Part shown: piece by piece, positions 1-8,828 of the stretch
How the letters are laid out: each line of letters opens with the position of its first letter
How positions within the stretch are numbered: the first letter of the stretch is position 1
NCBI RefSeq assembly: GCF_001279585.1
Contig: NZ_LGEC01000003.1
Coordinates: forward strand, 1 to 64,000
Direction: 5' to 3'
From: Nocardiopsis sp. NRRL B-16309
Lineage (GTDB): Bacteria; Actinomycetota; Actinomycetes; Streptosporangiales; Streptosporangiaceae
Length of the DNA stretch: 64,000 nucleotides
Position numbers and translations under genes: made by a program
Notes under the pieces: model-generated
Databases searched by the model: none
Seen by the model: the letters and a program-made list of their open reading frames with translations, nothing else
Told to the model about the DNA's origin: nothing

Positions 1-1
1 A

Positions 2-477
2 CATGCGTGCCCTCAAAGGGGGGAGCTGACGGGTCCGAATCCTGTCGACCGGGGCAAGAAGGGCGCGAAGATCCACGTGATCACCGACCGGGCCGGTCTA
101 CCCCTGTCCGTGGCGATCTCGGGGCCAACACCCACGACAGCCAGGCCCTGCAGCCCTTGGTACGCGGGATCCCGCCGATCCGGTCGCGCCGCGGACCGCG
201 GAGGCGCAAACCGGCCAAGCTGCACGGCGACAAGGGCTACGACTACGACCACCTGCGCCGATGGCTCCGCGAACGCGGCATCGTCCACCGCCTGGCCCGC
301 AAGGGTGTGGAGTCCTCGAAGCGGTTGGGCCGCCACCGCTGGCTGGTAGAGCGCACCATGGCCTGGCTGGCCGGATGCCGCCGCCTGCATCGCCGCTACG
401 AACGCAAGGCCGAGCACTTCCTGGCCTTCGCCGGCCTCGCCTGCACACTGATGTGCTACCGCAGACTCACCAAATGA
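2..477 (+). pseudogene. IS5-family transposase, C-terminal part, frameshifted
   Basis: This is the C-terminal part of a DDE transposase of the IS5 group, which moves an insertion sequence; its start lies outside the window. The catalytic landmarks are visible: a GDKGYD block carrying the second Asp and a WLVERTMAWL block carrying the Glu. The first ~40 residues (from GKKGAKIHVITD) read in frame 2, while the rest from ANTHDSQ reads in frame 1. The switch falls at a run of four G at 121-124, where five would keep one frame. This could be a single-base loss, or a -1 slippage site as used by some IS5 elements. The element probably ends shortly after the stop, near 495, but no terminal repeat could be paired because the left end is missing. 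Confidence 0.8.
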
Positions 478-501
478 GATGAGCTCTAAGGCGATGCTGA
501 A

Positions 502-1314
502 CTAGAGGGTCGCGGTGATCAGGCACTGTCGGGTGGTGATGGTGAACGGGCCGCGATCGAGTCGGTTCTGGAGGCTCTGCGCTGCTTGCGCCAGTGCGGC
601 GTCGAACGGGACCCCGGCTTGGTCGGCCCAGGCTCGATACGAGTTCAGGTGCGCGAGCACAGGCTCTGCCGTGTCCACCTCGATGAGTCCGGACAACTCC
701 TCGACCTGAACGTGCGAGAAGTGCCGTCGAAAGAACTCCTCTGCGGTTTCAAGGGGGAAGTGGTCGGACAGCTTGATGCGGCGTGGCCCCCGGCCGGTAC
801 CCAGAACGGTGCCGGCCGCCTCCGACCACAGGTCGTCGAGTTCGGACTTGTCGATGCGGGAGTTCGTGGAGGCGACAACCGTGCCGCCATGCTTGAGGAC
901 GCGGGCGAACTCGGCCAAGCCCTGGTGGGGGTCAGGCAGGTGGTAGAGCATGTGCATGGCCATCACTGCTTCCACACTCTGGTCCTGCAGAGGGAGTCGG
1001 GTGGCGTCTGCGCAGAGGGCCGGCGGTGCCACCCTGTCCAGGATTGTGGGGGAGAGGTCCACACCGATCGCGTGCACGTCGGACCTCTGCTCCCGGATGC
1101 GGTCGAGGTAGCGGCCGTTGCCGCAGCCCACATCGACCCAGGTCCCGCCGTGGCCGCGGAGCCGATCTAGGACGAGGCCAGGCAGGTCGAACACGGGCCG
1201 CTGGTAGTCGTACAGGCGTTGGCGGGCACCGAGGTCGCGGTCGTCGCGGTACGCGCGGTGGGTGAGGACCTTGGGGTCGGTCGTGGCGTGGGGACGGGGC
1301 TCGGCGGACTCCAT
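502..1314 (-). CDS. class I SAM-dependent methyltransferase
   Basis: A 270-residue methyltransferase of the Methyltransf_11 type, predicted cytosolic. It shows motif I as VDVGCGNGRYLDRI, an acidic post-I segment (GVDLSPTILDRV) and a motif IV/V region with HMLYHLPDPHQGLAEFARVLKHGG. The substrate cannot be read from the sequence. The start is taken as the ATG at 1312-1314, four bases after the stop of the upstream regulator (1319-1321), so the two genes are probably co-transcribed and coupled. The open frame continues upstream of this ATG only because it overlaps the regulator in another frame. A lanthipeptide operon begins 1.6 kb away on the other strand, so a role in that pathway is possible but unproven. 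Confidence 0.85.
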   Translation of the reverse strand: MESAEPRPHATTDPKVLTHRAYRDDRDLGARQRLYDYQRPVFDLPGLVLDRLRGHGGTWVDVGCGNGRYLDRIREQRSDVHAIGVDLSPTILDRVAPPALCADATRLPLQDQSVEAVMAMHMLYHLPDPHQGLAEFARVLKHGGTVVASTNSRIDKSELDDLWSEAAGTVLGTGRGPRRIKLSDHFPLETAEEFFRRHFSHVQVEELSGLIEVDTAEPVLAHLNSYRAWADQAGVPFDAALAQAAQSLQNRLDRGPFTITTRQCLITATL

Positions 1315-1318
1315 GGGG

Positions 1319-2680
1319 TCATCGTGCCGTAGCCGGCCCGCCAGCGGCCAGTGGGGCGGCTTGGTGGCAGAACGCGTTGATGCGGGAGTGGATCTGCCGC
1401 GCGGATGTTGCCTTGGAGTCGGCGTTCTCCTGGACGAGGCGGTCCAGTCGTTGGGAGCGCTGGGTGATGCTGGCAGTTCGCTGTTCGGGCGGCGCGCTCG
1501 TGACGGTTCGGACCTCCTCCAAAGCCGCGTCGAGATCGCGGGCGTGAACGTGGGCCGTGGCCAGGTCCAGGCGGGCTGCCAACAGATCCCCGAAGGACTG
1601 ATCAGGCGCCTCCGCTGCGGAATACAGGCGGATCGCCTGCTGGGCGTGATCGACGCTGCGGCGACGGTCCTGCGGAGTGGCGAGCATGAGCAGGCTACTG
1701 CTGGCATAGGCGTGAGCCTTGGCCGGGGGAAAGCCCAGGACTCCTGGGAGCACCGGGTGATGAGACTGCTCATGGGCAGCGCGGATGGCACTGAGAGCAG
1801 AGGACCTCTCGCCCTGAGCCGCATACGCACGGGCACGCAGAGCGTGCAGCCGGGCCAGATTGCTATCGGTCACCCGTTGGGTGAGCCCGTCCTCAGCTGC
1901 TTGCTGTGCATCGCGATAGCGCCCGTCCCAATACGCGATCAGGCTCTGCAGGGCGCGGACCCAACCGCATAGCCCAGGGTCGCCGGTGCTGGTGGCCAGG
2001 GCCCACGCAGCGTCGGTGTTGGTCTCGGCGTGCGCGTATCGGCCGAGGTCCAGGCATATGTGGGCCTGAAGCCCTGCCAGTTGCGCCGCTGCGATATGCA
2101 GCCGTCGAGTCTGTGCTGGGTGAGAAGTGGCGGCGAGGAGAGCGAAGGTGTCACCGCGCAGTTCCCTGATGTGCGTATGCAGATCTGTCAAAGGGTGGGA
2201 GACGTAGCAGCGGGCCAGATGCTCGACCTCGGCTTCGAGTAGATCCAGTGCGGGTTCATGCACCGCTTTGGCGAGGACGGTGCGGGCTTGACGGAGCGTG
2301 TGCCGCGCATCCTGGGCCAGCATGCGATCGAACCCGGTATCCATCGGCAGTGCCGGCTCGGCAGCCGATGGGGCGCGCAACGCGGCGGGTTGGCGCTCAG
2401 GGGCTCCCAGGTTGTTGAGGACATTGTGGACCGTGCGCGGGTGGGTCAGCCCGTGGCCGCCGATGGCGCGGGTGATGGTGCTCTGGGCGACATCGCACAT
2501 GTTGGCCAAGGCCTCGTGGGTCAGAGCCGGAACATGTCGCGAGAGCAGGCGTAGCACTTGCTGTGCATCACGTGCATCAACGGCCCTGGTCATCTCGGGA
2601 ATCCGCCAGATTTCTGGAGGAATGCAAGAGCAAGTCCGGTGGTGTCCGTGACGCTCTTTTCCGCAGTGTCCGCAGATCAT
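1319..2680 (-). CDS. HTH transcriptional regulator with TPR-like helical domain
   Basis: A 453-residue cytosolic regulator of the kind common in Streptomyces relatives: a short N-terminal DNA-binding region followed by a long all-helical TPR-like sensor. Residues ~25-95 contain the family signature IPPEIWRIPEM, the helix-turn-helix segment (ALANMCDVAQSTITRAIGG) and a second DNA-contacting stretch. The remaining ~350 residues are Ala/Leu/Arg-rich helical repeats. The extreme N-terminus has a Cys/His cluster (CGHCGKERHGHHRTCSC) that might bind metal; a later start at the Met of IPEM would remove it. It sits four bases upstream of the methyltransferase and diverges from the FxLD lanthipeptide operon across 268 bases, so it may control one or both. 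The ligand is unknown. Confidence 0.75.
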   Translation of the reverse strand: MICGHCGKERHGHHRTCSCIPPEIWRIPEMTRAVDARDAQQVLRLLSRHVPALTHEALANMCDVAQSTITRAIGGHGLTHPRTVHNVLNNLGAPERQPAALRAPSAAEPALPMDTGFDRMLAQDARHTLRQARTVLAKAVHEPALDLLEAEVEHLARCYVSHPLTDLHTHIRELRGDTFALLAATSHPAQTRRLHIAAAQLAGLQAHICLDLGRYAHAETNTDAAWALATSTGDPGLCGWVRALQSLIAYWDGRYRDAQQAAEDGLTQRVTDSNLARLHALRARAYAAQGERSSALSAIRAAHEQSHHPVLPGVLGFPPAKAHAYASSSLLMLATPQDRRRSVDHAQQAIRLYSAAEAPDQSFGDLLAARLDLATAHVHARDLDAALEEVRTVTSAPPEQRTASITQRSQRLDRLVQENADSKATSARQIHSRINAFCHQAAPLAAGGPATAR

Positions 2681-2948
2681 GTGTCCCGTCCATGCTCAAT
2701 GCGAAAAATGGGGTATTTGTTCTTATTGCGAGGATTCGTGCCAGGGGTGCGTTCGATTATGAAGCTGCTGTTCGTTGGCATTGATTCGAACAGGGCGCAT
2801 GTCGGAAGGGGGTGCATATGCGTTGTCGCATGGTGCCAGGACATGGGGTCGACGATACTTCCCAAGGTGACTGCGTGAGTCCCGCTATCGGGGCCAGAAA
2901 CTACGCAGGTACGGAATCGATTCGGCGAGAGCCCAGGAGAGGGAGTTC
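2681..2948. promoter_or_regulatory. divergent intergenic region upstream of lanthipeptide operon
   Basis: This 268-base gap separates the minus-strand HTH regulator from the plus-strand FxLD methyltransferase. It is clearly more AT-rich than its surroundings between 2690 and 2800 and must hold both promoters. An imperfect inverted pair, GTTCGA near 2753 and TCGAAC near 2787, is a possible regulator site. No convincing -35/-10 pair was identified. Confidence 0.35.
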
Positions 2949-4193
2949 ATGAACGACGATGCCACCGTCGGTTCTGACCAGGCACAACAGTTGCGTGAGA
3001 GGGTCATTGCCCGGCTGGTCGACGATGGGACGATCGTCTCTCCCCAGGTCGAAGCGGCGATGCGTGCGGTCCCGCGTGAGCGGTTCGCTCCCGGAACGCC
3101 CCTGGAGGAGGTCTACGATCCCTACAGCGCGGTGATCACCAAGCGCGACGAGTACGGGGTCTCCCTCAGCTCGGTTTCCGCACCCCAGATCCAGGCGATG
3201 ATGCTGGAGCAGGCCGATCTCCGGCCTGGGCAGCGGGTACTCGAGGTCGGCTCGGGCGGCTACAACGCCGCCCTGATCGCGGAGATGGTGGGACCCACCG
3301 GTGAGGTCACCACGGTCGACATCGATCCCGACGTCACTGACCGCGCCAGGGCCCTGCTGGCTGCGAACGGCTACGAGCGGGTGCGGGTGGTCACCGCCGA
3401 CGCCGAGACCGGTCTGCCCGAATTCGGGCCGTACGACGCGATGATCGTCACCGTCGGCGCGTGGGAGATCCCGCCCGGCTGGGTGGACAGCCTGGTGGGG
3501 GGCGGCCGCCTGGTGGTGCCCCTGCGCATGCGCAACCTGACCCGGTCGATCGGCTTCACCAAGGAAGCCGACCATCTGTCCGGCATCTCGGCTCTGGTGT
3601 GCGGGTTCGTCCCCATGCAGGGGAACGGAGAGCACCAGGAGACCCTGCTGTTGGTGAATGGCACCGAGGAGATCGGGCTGCGCTTCGATGACGAGGTGCC
3701 CGACGACCCCGCCCTGTTGGACAACGCGGTGCGTACGCCGCGCGCCGAGACCTGGACCGGTGTCACGGTGGCCCTGCAGGAACCCATCGGGACCCTGCAG
3801 CTGTACCTGGCCACGAAGCTGCCGGGCTTTTGCGTCATGTCCGTTGACCCAGATCTGGACAGCGGGCTGGTCGCTCCGAACAACCACCGGTTCTCCCTGG
3901 CCGCGGTCGAGGACGGCAACTTCGCCTACCTCGTCACTCGCCGCACCTCTGACGACAGGTCGGTGGAGTACGGCGTGCACGCCTTCGGCCCCGAAGGCGA
4001 AGCGTTCGCCAAGGCCGTAGCCGAGCACGTGCGTGTCTGGGGGCGCGAGCAGCGCGGCGGACCCGGGCCGCGCATCGACGTCTTCCCCGCGTCGGCTCCC
4101 GATGACCGACTGCCCGGAGAACTGGTCATCACCAAACGGCACACCCGTGTCACGTTCTCCTGGCCCACGGCGGCGAACCCCGCCCGGGGCTAG
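2949..4193 (+). CDS. FxLD-system protein-isoaspartate-type O-methyltransferase
   Basis: A 414-residue relative of protein-L-isoaspartate O-methyltransferase (PIMT), of the type associated with FxLD lanthipeptides. The PIMT-like N-terminal half shows the early motif RVLEVGSGGYNAALIAEMVG for SAM binding, the acidic TTVDIDPD strand end and the PRERFAPGTPLEEVYDP region. A C-terminal extension of ~190 residues, absent from housekeeping PIMT (~220 residues), is typical of the lanthipeptide enzymes. Related enzymes methylate an Asp in the modified peptide, giving aspartimide or isoaspartate. The ATG follows a purine-rich GGAGAGGGAG ribosome site. The precursor gene follows 42 bases downstream. The family assignment is strong; the exact modification here is inferred. 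Confidence 0.85.
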   Translation: MNDDATVGSDQAQQLRERVIARLVDDGTIVSPQVEAAMRAVPRERFAPGTPLEEVYDPYSAVITKRDEYGVSLSSVSAPQIQAMMLEQADLRPGQRVLEVGSGGYNAALIAEMVGPTGEVTTVDIDPDVTDRARALLAANGYERVRVVTADAETGLPEFGPYDAMIVTVGAWEIPPGWVDSLVGGGRLVVPLRMRNLTRSIGFTKEADHLSGISALVCGFVPMQGNGEHQETLLLVNGTEEIGLRFDDEVPDDPALLDNAVRTPRAETWTGVTVALQEPIGTLQLYLATKLPGFCVMSVDPDLDSGLVAPNNHRFSLAAVEDGNFAYLVTRRTSDDRSVEYGVHAFGPEGEAFAKAVAEHVRVWGREQRGGPGPRIDVFPASAPDDRLPGELVITKRHTRVTFSWPTAANPARG

Positions 4194-4235
4194 GTTGCCC
4201 ATCACCCCTCGAATACAAGGAGCGTGATCCACAGG

Positions 4236-4445
4236 ATGGATACCAACAGGGGCAGTTCCATGGCACTGGCCGAACAGCCGGCTCCGTCCTTCGGCGCGGT
4301 CGAAGACGACTTCTCGCTGGACGTGCGGGTCGTCGTGGCCGCCCACCCGGTCGGCAAGCTGATGTGCAACACAGGCGACGGGTGCGGCAACACCTGTCAG
4401 GGGAGTGCGTCGGCCTGCAACTCCTACGTGTCCGACCCGGTCTGA
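4236..4445 (+). CDS. FxLD family lanthipeptide precursor
   Basis: The precursor peptide of the cluster, about 69 residues from this ATG. The leader contains the defining FxLD motif (DDFSLDVRVV). The C-terminal core holds four Cys plus Ser/Thr residues (CNTGDGCGNTCQGSASAC, then NSYVSDPV) available for Dha/Dhb formation and (methyl)lanthionine rings. The Asp-Gly inside TGDGC is a plausible target for the isoaspartyl-type methyltransferase encoded just upstream. The start is uncertain. The ATG at 4236 has AAGGAG 13 bases upstream, while the ATG at 4260 (MALAEQPAP) has AGGGG with a 7-base spacer. A GTG at 4224 is too close to the ribosome site. The gene is followed by a hairpin and then the dehydratase. 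Confidence 0.88.
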   Translation: MDTNRGSSMALAEQPAPSFGAVEDDFSLDVRVVVAAHPVGKLMCNTGDGCGNTCQGSASACNSYVSDPV

Positions 4446-4455
4446 CCGTCGAAGG

Positions 4456-4495
4456 GCGGGTGCACTGGGGAGTCCTCCCTTCCTGGTGCACCCGC
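4456..4495 (+). terminator. hairpin between precursor and dehydratase genes
   Basis: A perfect 10-bp stem, GCGGGTGCAC (4456-4465) with GTGCACCCGC (4486-4495), encloses a 20-base loop. There is no U-run, so it is more likely a partial terminator or RNA-stabilising stem. Its place between a precursor gene and its modifying enzymes suits an attenuator that gives more precursor than enzyme. Confidence 0.55.
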
Positions 4496-4536
4496 TACTT
4501 CCCCTCGTTCGTCTCCAAAGAACGGAAGAGGACGCC

Positions 4537-7500
4537 GTGTCGAAGCGATCCCCTCGGGGGTACCGGTGGGCAGGCGGGGCGCTGCTGCGCGCCAGTACAG
4601 ACCCCCATGACCTACAGATCCCGCAGGACCTGCTGACCTCGGATCCGAGGTCGGTCGGATTGAGATGGTTGTCGCGACTCTGGGCGCGCCCGGATGTGCG
4701 TCACGCGCTCACCGCGGCCAACCCGGGATTGTGCGCACAGGTCACCGACCTTCTTGACAGTCAACGGCCGAATGAGCGGCGTGCCCGCAAGGTGCTGCTG
4801 TCGATGGCCGCCTACCTCGCGCGGTGGGGGAGGCCGACGCCCTTCGCCCTGTTCGCCGGCACCGCCCCGGTCACCGTCGGAGACACGCCCCGAGCAGTCT
4901 GGGGCGGAGACCACAGTGTCCACACGCGGGCCGACACCGAGTGGCTGGCCGATGTCATCACGCGCCTGCACCGGTGCCGCACGCTGGCAGAGCGACTGGA
5001 TGTGGTCACCAACAACACCGGCCAACTCCGTGGGAACTGGTTCGTCGTGCCCGGACAGTCCGCCGATGGACACGCACACCTGGCCGCTCCGGTGGAAGCG
5101 TCGGTCCGATACAGCCCGCCGGTCGCCTCCGCCCTGACGGCCGCCCGAACCCCTCTGCGCTACCGGCAGCTACTCGACCAGCTCACCCGCGACTTCCCTT
5201 CGGCCGATCGGCAACGGGTCACCGCGCTGTTGGACGAACTCATCGATCGGCACGTGCTGTTGACCGGCCTGTGGGCACCGATGACAACCCCCGATGCACT
5301 GGCCCACCTGTGCGAGGAACTCACCGCGGTCCACGCCCACGACATAGCTGAAATCGCCGACCTGGTCCTCGAGCTCCAGGCCATCCATGCCGAGCTCACC
5401 CGGCCTGTGCAGCACAGCGCCTGGCCTGATCGGGCACCCGTGGTCGACCGGATGCGGTCCCTCACCGGCGTGGCGCCGGTCCCCGTCATCGTGGACACCG
5501 CACTCGACTGCAGTGTCCAGGTGCCCCAACGACTCATCCGCACGGTGGAAGAGGCAGCCGACGTGCTTACCCGAGTGTCCCCGTACCCGTTCGGCTCCCC
5601 ACAGTGGCGCGACTACCACGCCCGTTTCCGTGCACGGTATGGCCCTGGAGCAGTGGTGCCCGTATTGGAACTGGTAGTGGACAGTGGTCTGGGCTGGCCC
5701 ACCGGATACCTGGGGGCCGGTCGTGGACGTCCACCGCGCATGCTGACCGAACGCGACCACGCCGTGCTGAGCCTGGTGCAGAAAGCCCAAGCCGAGGGGG
5801 ACAGGGAGATCGTCCTGACCGAGACCTCGATCGCGGATCTGGGCTCTGGGACAGCAGAGGACATCGTGCCGGCACCGCGGATAGAGATGTGCGTGCAGGT
5901 CCACGCCGCTACCCCCCAGGCGATCGCCGAAGGAGACTTCACCGCGGTGGTGACCGGAACGCCCCGTGTCGGCAGCAGCATGGCGGGCCGATTCGCTCAC
6001 CTGCTCCCCGCCGACGATCAGAAGATCCTCGCTGTCGGCTATCGAACCCCGCAGCCGGGGGCTCTGGCCGCACAGCTCGTCTTTCCCCCACGCCGACGAC
6101 GCAACGAGAACATCACCCGCACGCCCCAACTGCTCCCGCACGTGATCCCGCTGGCCCAGCACCACGCGCCCGGACCCGGCGTGATCGAGCCGTCGGACCT
6201 GGCCGTGACCTGCGACGCCCACCGCTTCTACCTGCTGCGCCTGTCCACTGGACAGCGCGTCGAGCCACGTGTGCCCCACGCCCTGGAGGCTGGCACTCAC
6301 ACCCCGCCCCTGGCCCGCTTCCTCGCCGAGATCACCACCGCGCGCTGTGCGGTCTATGGCGCATTCGATTTCGGCGCGGCAGCCCAGATGCCGTACCTGC
6401 CGCGAATCCGGTACAGGAACGCGGTGCTCGCGCCTGCCCGATGGATCCTCTCCACACGTGACTTTCCTGGACCTACGAAGGTCACGAACGAGTGGGAGGA
6501 CGGCTTCGCGCGCTGGCGTAGCAAGTGGCGGGTGCCCGACCACGTGGCACTGGTGGAACACGACCGGCGCCTGCCGTTGGACCTGTCCCATCCGGTGCAC
6601 CGTCAGCTGCTGCGCCAACGGCTCGGCCACCACACGCGAGTCGAGTTGAGCGAGGCCCCAGGCCCTGAGCAGACGGCCTGGCTGGGTCGCCCTCACGAAC
6701 TCCTCGTCCCTCTGCACGCTCCGCCCACAGGCCCGGCGCCCGCACCGACTACCTCCATGCGCCCTGTACACGGGGAGGAGACGCAGTTGCCCGGCGGCGC
6801 GGTTCTCTGTGTACGGCTCTATACCCATTCCGAGCGCTTCAACGAGATCCTCACCGACCACCTGCCCGCCCTGACCAGGCACCTCCCACCCACCGCAAGG
6901 TCATGGTTTCGCCGTCACCGCGACCTCGTTCGGCCGGATGCGGACCAGTACTTGGAGCTGTACACGCGCCTGCCTGAACCGGACCAGTACGCGGACGCCG
7001 TCGAACGGCTCCATTCGTGGGCCCGGGAGCTGCGCTGTCACCGCCTGCTCGCGCATCTGACCCTGGACACCTACCAACCACAGACCGGGCGCTTCGGGCA
7101 CGGTTCGGCGATGGAAGCGGCCGAGGCGGTGTTCGCGACCGATTCGGCCGCGGCCCTGACCCAGATTCGCACATCGCTCCACAGTGGGGTCGATCCGCAG
7201 GTCCTGGCCGCGGCCGGCGTCGTCGATCTCGTCACGCGATTCGCCGGGTCCCCTGAGGACGGTTCGGCCTGGTTGATCCACGACCTTCCACACATTCGCG
7301 GAACGGTGGACCGCGACGTTCGCCGCCAGGTGCTCGCCCTGGCCGGACCCGAGTCAGACGATGCCGCACTGCACCGCATCGGCGGCGGCGCGGTGGCCGA
7401 GGCCTGGCGGGAACGCGCCACAGCACTGACCGACTACCGCAAGCACCTCGCCACCCAACGTGACCCGAACACGGTCCTGCGGTCCCTCATCCACTTGCAC

Positions 7501-7599
7501 CACGTTCGAGCTCTGGGTGTCAGTCCCGACCAGGAGGCGGCCACGATCCGAACAGCACGTGCGGTCGCCTTGGCCCGTACCGCACGGAGGTCTTCATGA
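4537..7599 (+). CDS. lanB: full-length lantibiotic dehydratase (LanB)
   Basis: A 1020-residue class I lanthipeptide dehydratase that glutamylates Ser/Thr of the precursor core using Glu-tRNA and then eliminates glutamate to give Dha/Dhb. Residues ~1-700 form the glutamylation domain, with landmarks RVSPYPFGSPQWRDYHARF and RFAHLLPADDQ. Residues ~740-1015 form a SpaB_C elimination domain with the characteristic TYQPQTGRFG near residue 845. The length matches complete LanB enzymes such as NisB. The start is the GTG at 4537, preceded by GGAAGAGG; the open frame extends further upstream but lacks a ribosome site and overlaps the precursor end. The stop overlaps the cyclase ATG (ATGA), so the two are translationally coupled. 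A second SpaB_C-type protein is encoded downstream. Confidence 0.92.
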   Translation: MSKRSPRGYRWAGGALLRASTDPHDLQIPQDLLTSDPRSVGLRWLSRLWARPDVRHALTAANPGLCAQVTDLLDSQRPNERRARKVLLSMAAYLARWGRPTPFALFAGTAPVTVGDTPRAVWGGDHSVHTRADTEWLADVITRLHRCRTLAERLDVVTNNTGQLRGNWFVVPGQSADGHAHLAAPVEASVRYSPPVASALTAARTPLRYRQLLDQLTRDFPSADRQRVTALLDELIDRHVLLTGLWAPMTTPDALAHLCEELTAVHAHDIAEIADLVLELQAIHAELTRPVQHSAWPDRAPVVDRMRSLTGVAPVPVIVDTALDCSVQVPQRLIRTVEEAADVLTRVSPYPFGSPQWRDYHARFRARYGPGAVVPVLELVVDSGLGWPTGYLGAGRGRPPRMLTERDHAVLSLVQKAQAEGDREIVLTETSIADLGSGTAEDIVPAPRIEMCVQVHAATPQAIAEGDFTAVVTGTPRVGSSMAGRFAHLLPADDQKILAVGYRTPQPGALAAQLVFPPRRRRNENITRTPQLLPHVIPLAQHHAPGPGVIEPSDLAVTCDAHRFYLLRLSTGQRVEPRVPHALEAGTHTPPLARFLAEITTARCAVYGAFDFGAAAQMPYLPRIRYRNAVLAPARWILSTRDFPGPTKVTNEWEDGFARWRSKWRVPDHVALVEHDRRLPLDLSHPVHRQLLRQRLGHHTRVELSEAPGPEQTAWLGRPHELLVPLHAPPTGPAPAPTTSMRPVHGEETQLPGGAVLCVRLYTHSERFNEILTDHLPALTRHLPPTARSWFRRHRDLVRPDADQYLELYTRLPEPDQYADAVERLHSWARELRCHRLLAHLTLDTYQPQTGRFGHGSAMEAAEAVFATDSAAALTQIRTSLHSGVDPQVLAAAGVVDLVTRFAGSPEDGSAWLIHDLPHIRGTVDRDVRRQVLALAGPESDDAALHRIGGGAVAEAWRERATALTDYRKHLATQRDPNTVLRSLIHLHHVRALGVSPDQEAATIRTARAVALARTARRSS

Positions 7600-8828
7600 A
7601 CGCACCTGCCGCGGGTGAGACGGTCACTCCTGCTGCAGTCGTCGAACACATCGCTGCCCGCCTGTCGACGCCCCTGCCCGCCACCGAACCGTGGATGGGC
7701 CAGTCTCTGGCCCAGGGGACGGCCGGAACCGCCCTGCTGCATATCGAACGGGCCCACACAGGACACGGCATCTGGCAGCACACGCATCAGTGGATCGCGG
7801 CCGCGACCTCCGGGCAGATCAGCGCCGCCGACACCAGCGGGCTGTTCCTGGGTGCTCCGGCCCTGGCCTTCATCCTGCATGCGGCCGCACCGGGCCCGCA
7901 CCGCTACGCCAGCGCACGCTCCACACTGGACGCCCACGTAGCCGACCTGGCGCACCGCCGCGTCGACGCGGCCATGGACCGCATCAGCCGTGGCGAGCTG
8001 GCGAACTTCGCCGAGTACGACATCTTCTACGGGCTCACGGGTATCGGTGCGTACCTGTTGCGCAGTGACCCCGGCGGCAGCGCCCTAGAAAGGGTCCTGT
8101 GCTACCTGGTCGCCCTCACTCAGCCGATCGCGGTCGATGGTCGGCAACGGCCTGGCTGGTGGGTCGCTCATGACCCCCATCGAGGCGCGTCTCCGCCATT
8201 CGCCGACGGGCACGGCAACCTCGGCGCGGCACACGGCATCACCGGCCCGCTCATGTTGCTCAGCCAAGCCCAACGGCGCGGTATCACCGTCGAAGGACAA
8301 CCCGAGGCGATCAACATCATCTGCGCCCACCTCGACGTGTGGCGGCAAGATGGCGAGGCAGGGCCGTGGTGGCCCGAGCACCTGACCGTCCAGGACCTGG
8401 CCACGGGTATTCCCCACCAGCCGGGGCCGGCGCGCCCTTCCTGGTGCTACGGCACCCCCGGCATCGCTCGCGCCGGCCAGCTCGCCTCACTGGCCATCGG
8501 CGACCAGTCTCAGCAGACCTTCTTCGAGGATGCTCTGGACGCGTGCCTGTCCGATCCGGCGCAGACGGGAAGGCTCACCGACGCGAGCCTGTGCCACGGG
8601 TGGGGCGGTGTGTTCCAGACCATATGGCGTGCTTCCCGCGACGCCGCCACTCCCGTCTTGGAAAGGCACCTGCCGTACCTGACGAAGCGGCTGACTCAGC
8701 AGGTCCTCCGTGCCGAGGGCGGGCCGGGCCTTCTGGAAGGGGACGCCGGCGCCGTGCTCGCGTTGATGACCGCGAATCGTCGCGCCGCACCGAAATCGGG
8801 ATGGGATGCATGTCTGCTGATCGACTGA
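7596..8828 (+). CDS. lanC: lanthionine synthetase C-like cyclase (LanC)
   Basis: A 410-residue zinc-dependent cyclase that adds Cys thiols to Dha/Dhb in the dehydrated precursor, forming (methyl)lanthionine rings. The three zinc ligands are visible: Cys ~284 in WCYGTPG and Cys ~333/His ~334 in LCHGWGG. Other LanC landmarks are the repeated GxxG barrel motifs, such as HGNLGAAHGITGPL near residue 208, which carries the catalytic-region His. The length is normal for LanC. The start overlaps the LanB stop by four bases, and the stop overlaps the next gene by 19 bases, placing it firmly in the operon. Confidence 0.92.
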   Translation: MNAPAAGETVTPAAVVEHIAARLSTPLPATEPWMGQSLAQGTAGTALLHIERAHTGHGIWQHTHQWIAAATSGQISAADTSGLFLGAPALAFILHAAAPGPHRYASARSTLDAHVADLAHRRVDAAMDRISRGELANFAEYDIFYGLTGIGAYLLRSDPGGSALERVLCYLVALTQPIAVDGRQRPGWWVAHDPHRGASPPFADGHGNLGAAHGITGPLMLLSQAQRRGITVEGQPEAINIICAHLDVWRQDGEAGPWWPEHLTVQDLATGIPHQPGPARPSWCYGTPGIARAGQLASLAIGDQSQQTFFEDALDACLSDPAQTGRLTDASLCHGWGGVFQTIWRASRDAATPVLERHLPYLTKRLTQQVLRAEGGPGLLEGDAGAVLALMTANRRAAPKSGWDACLLID

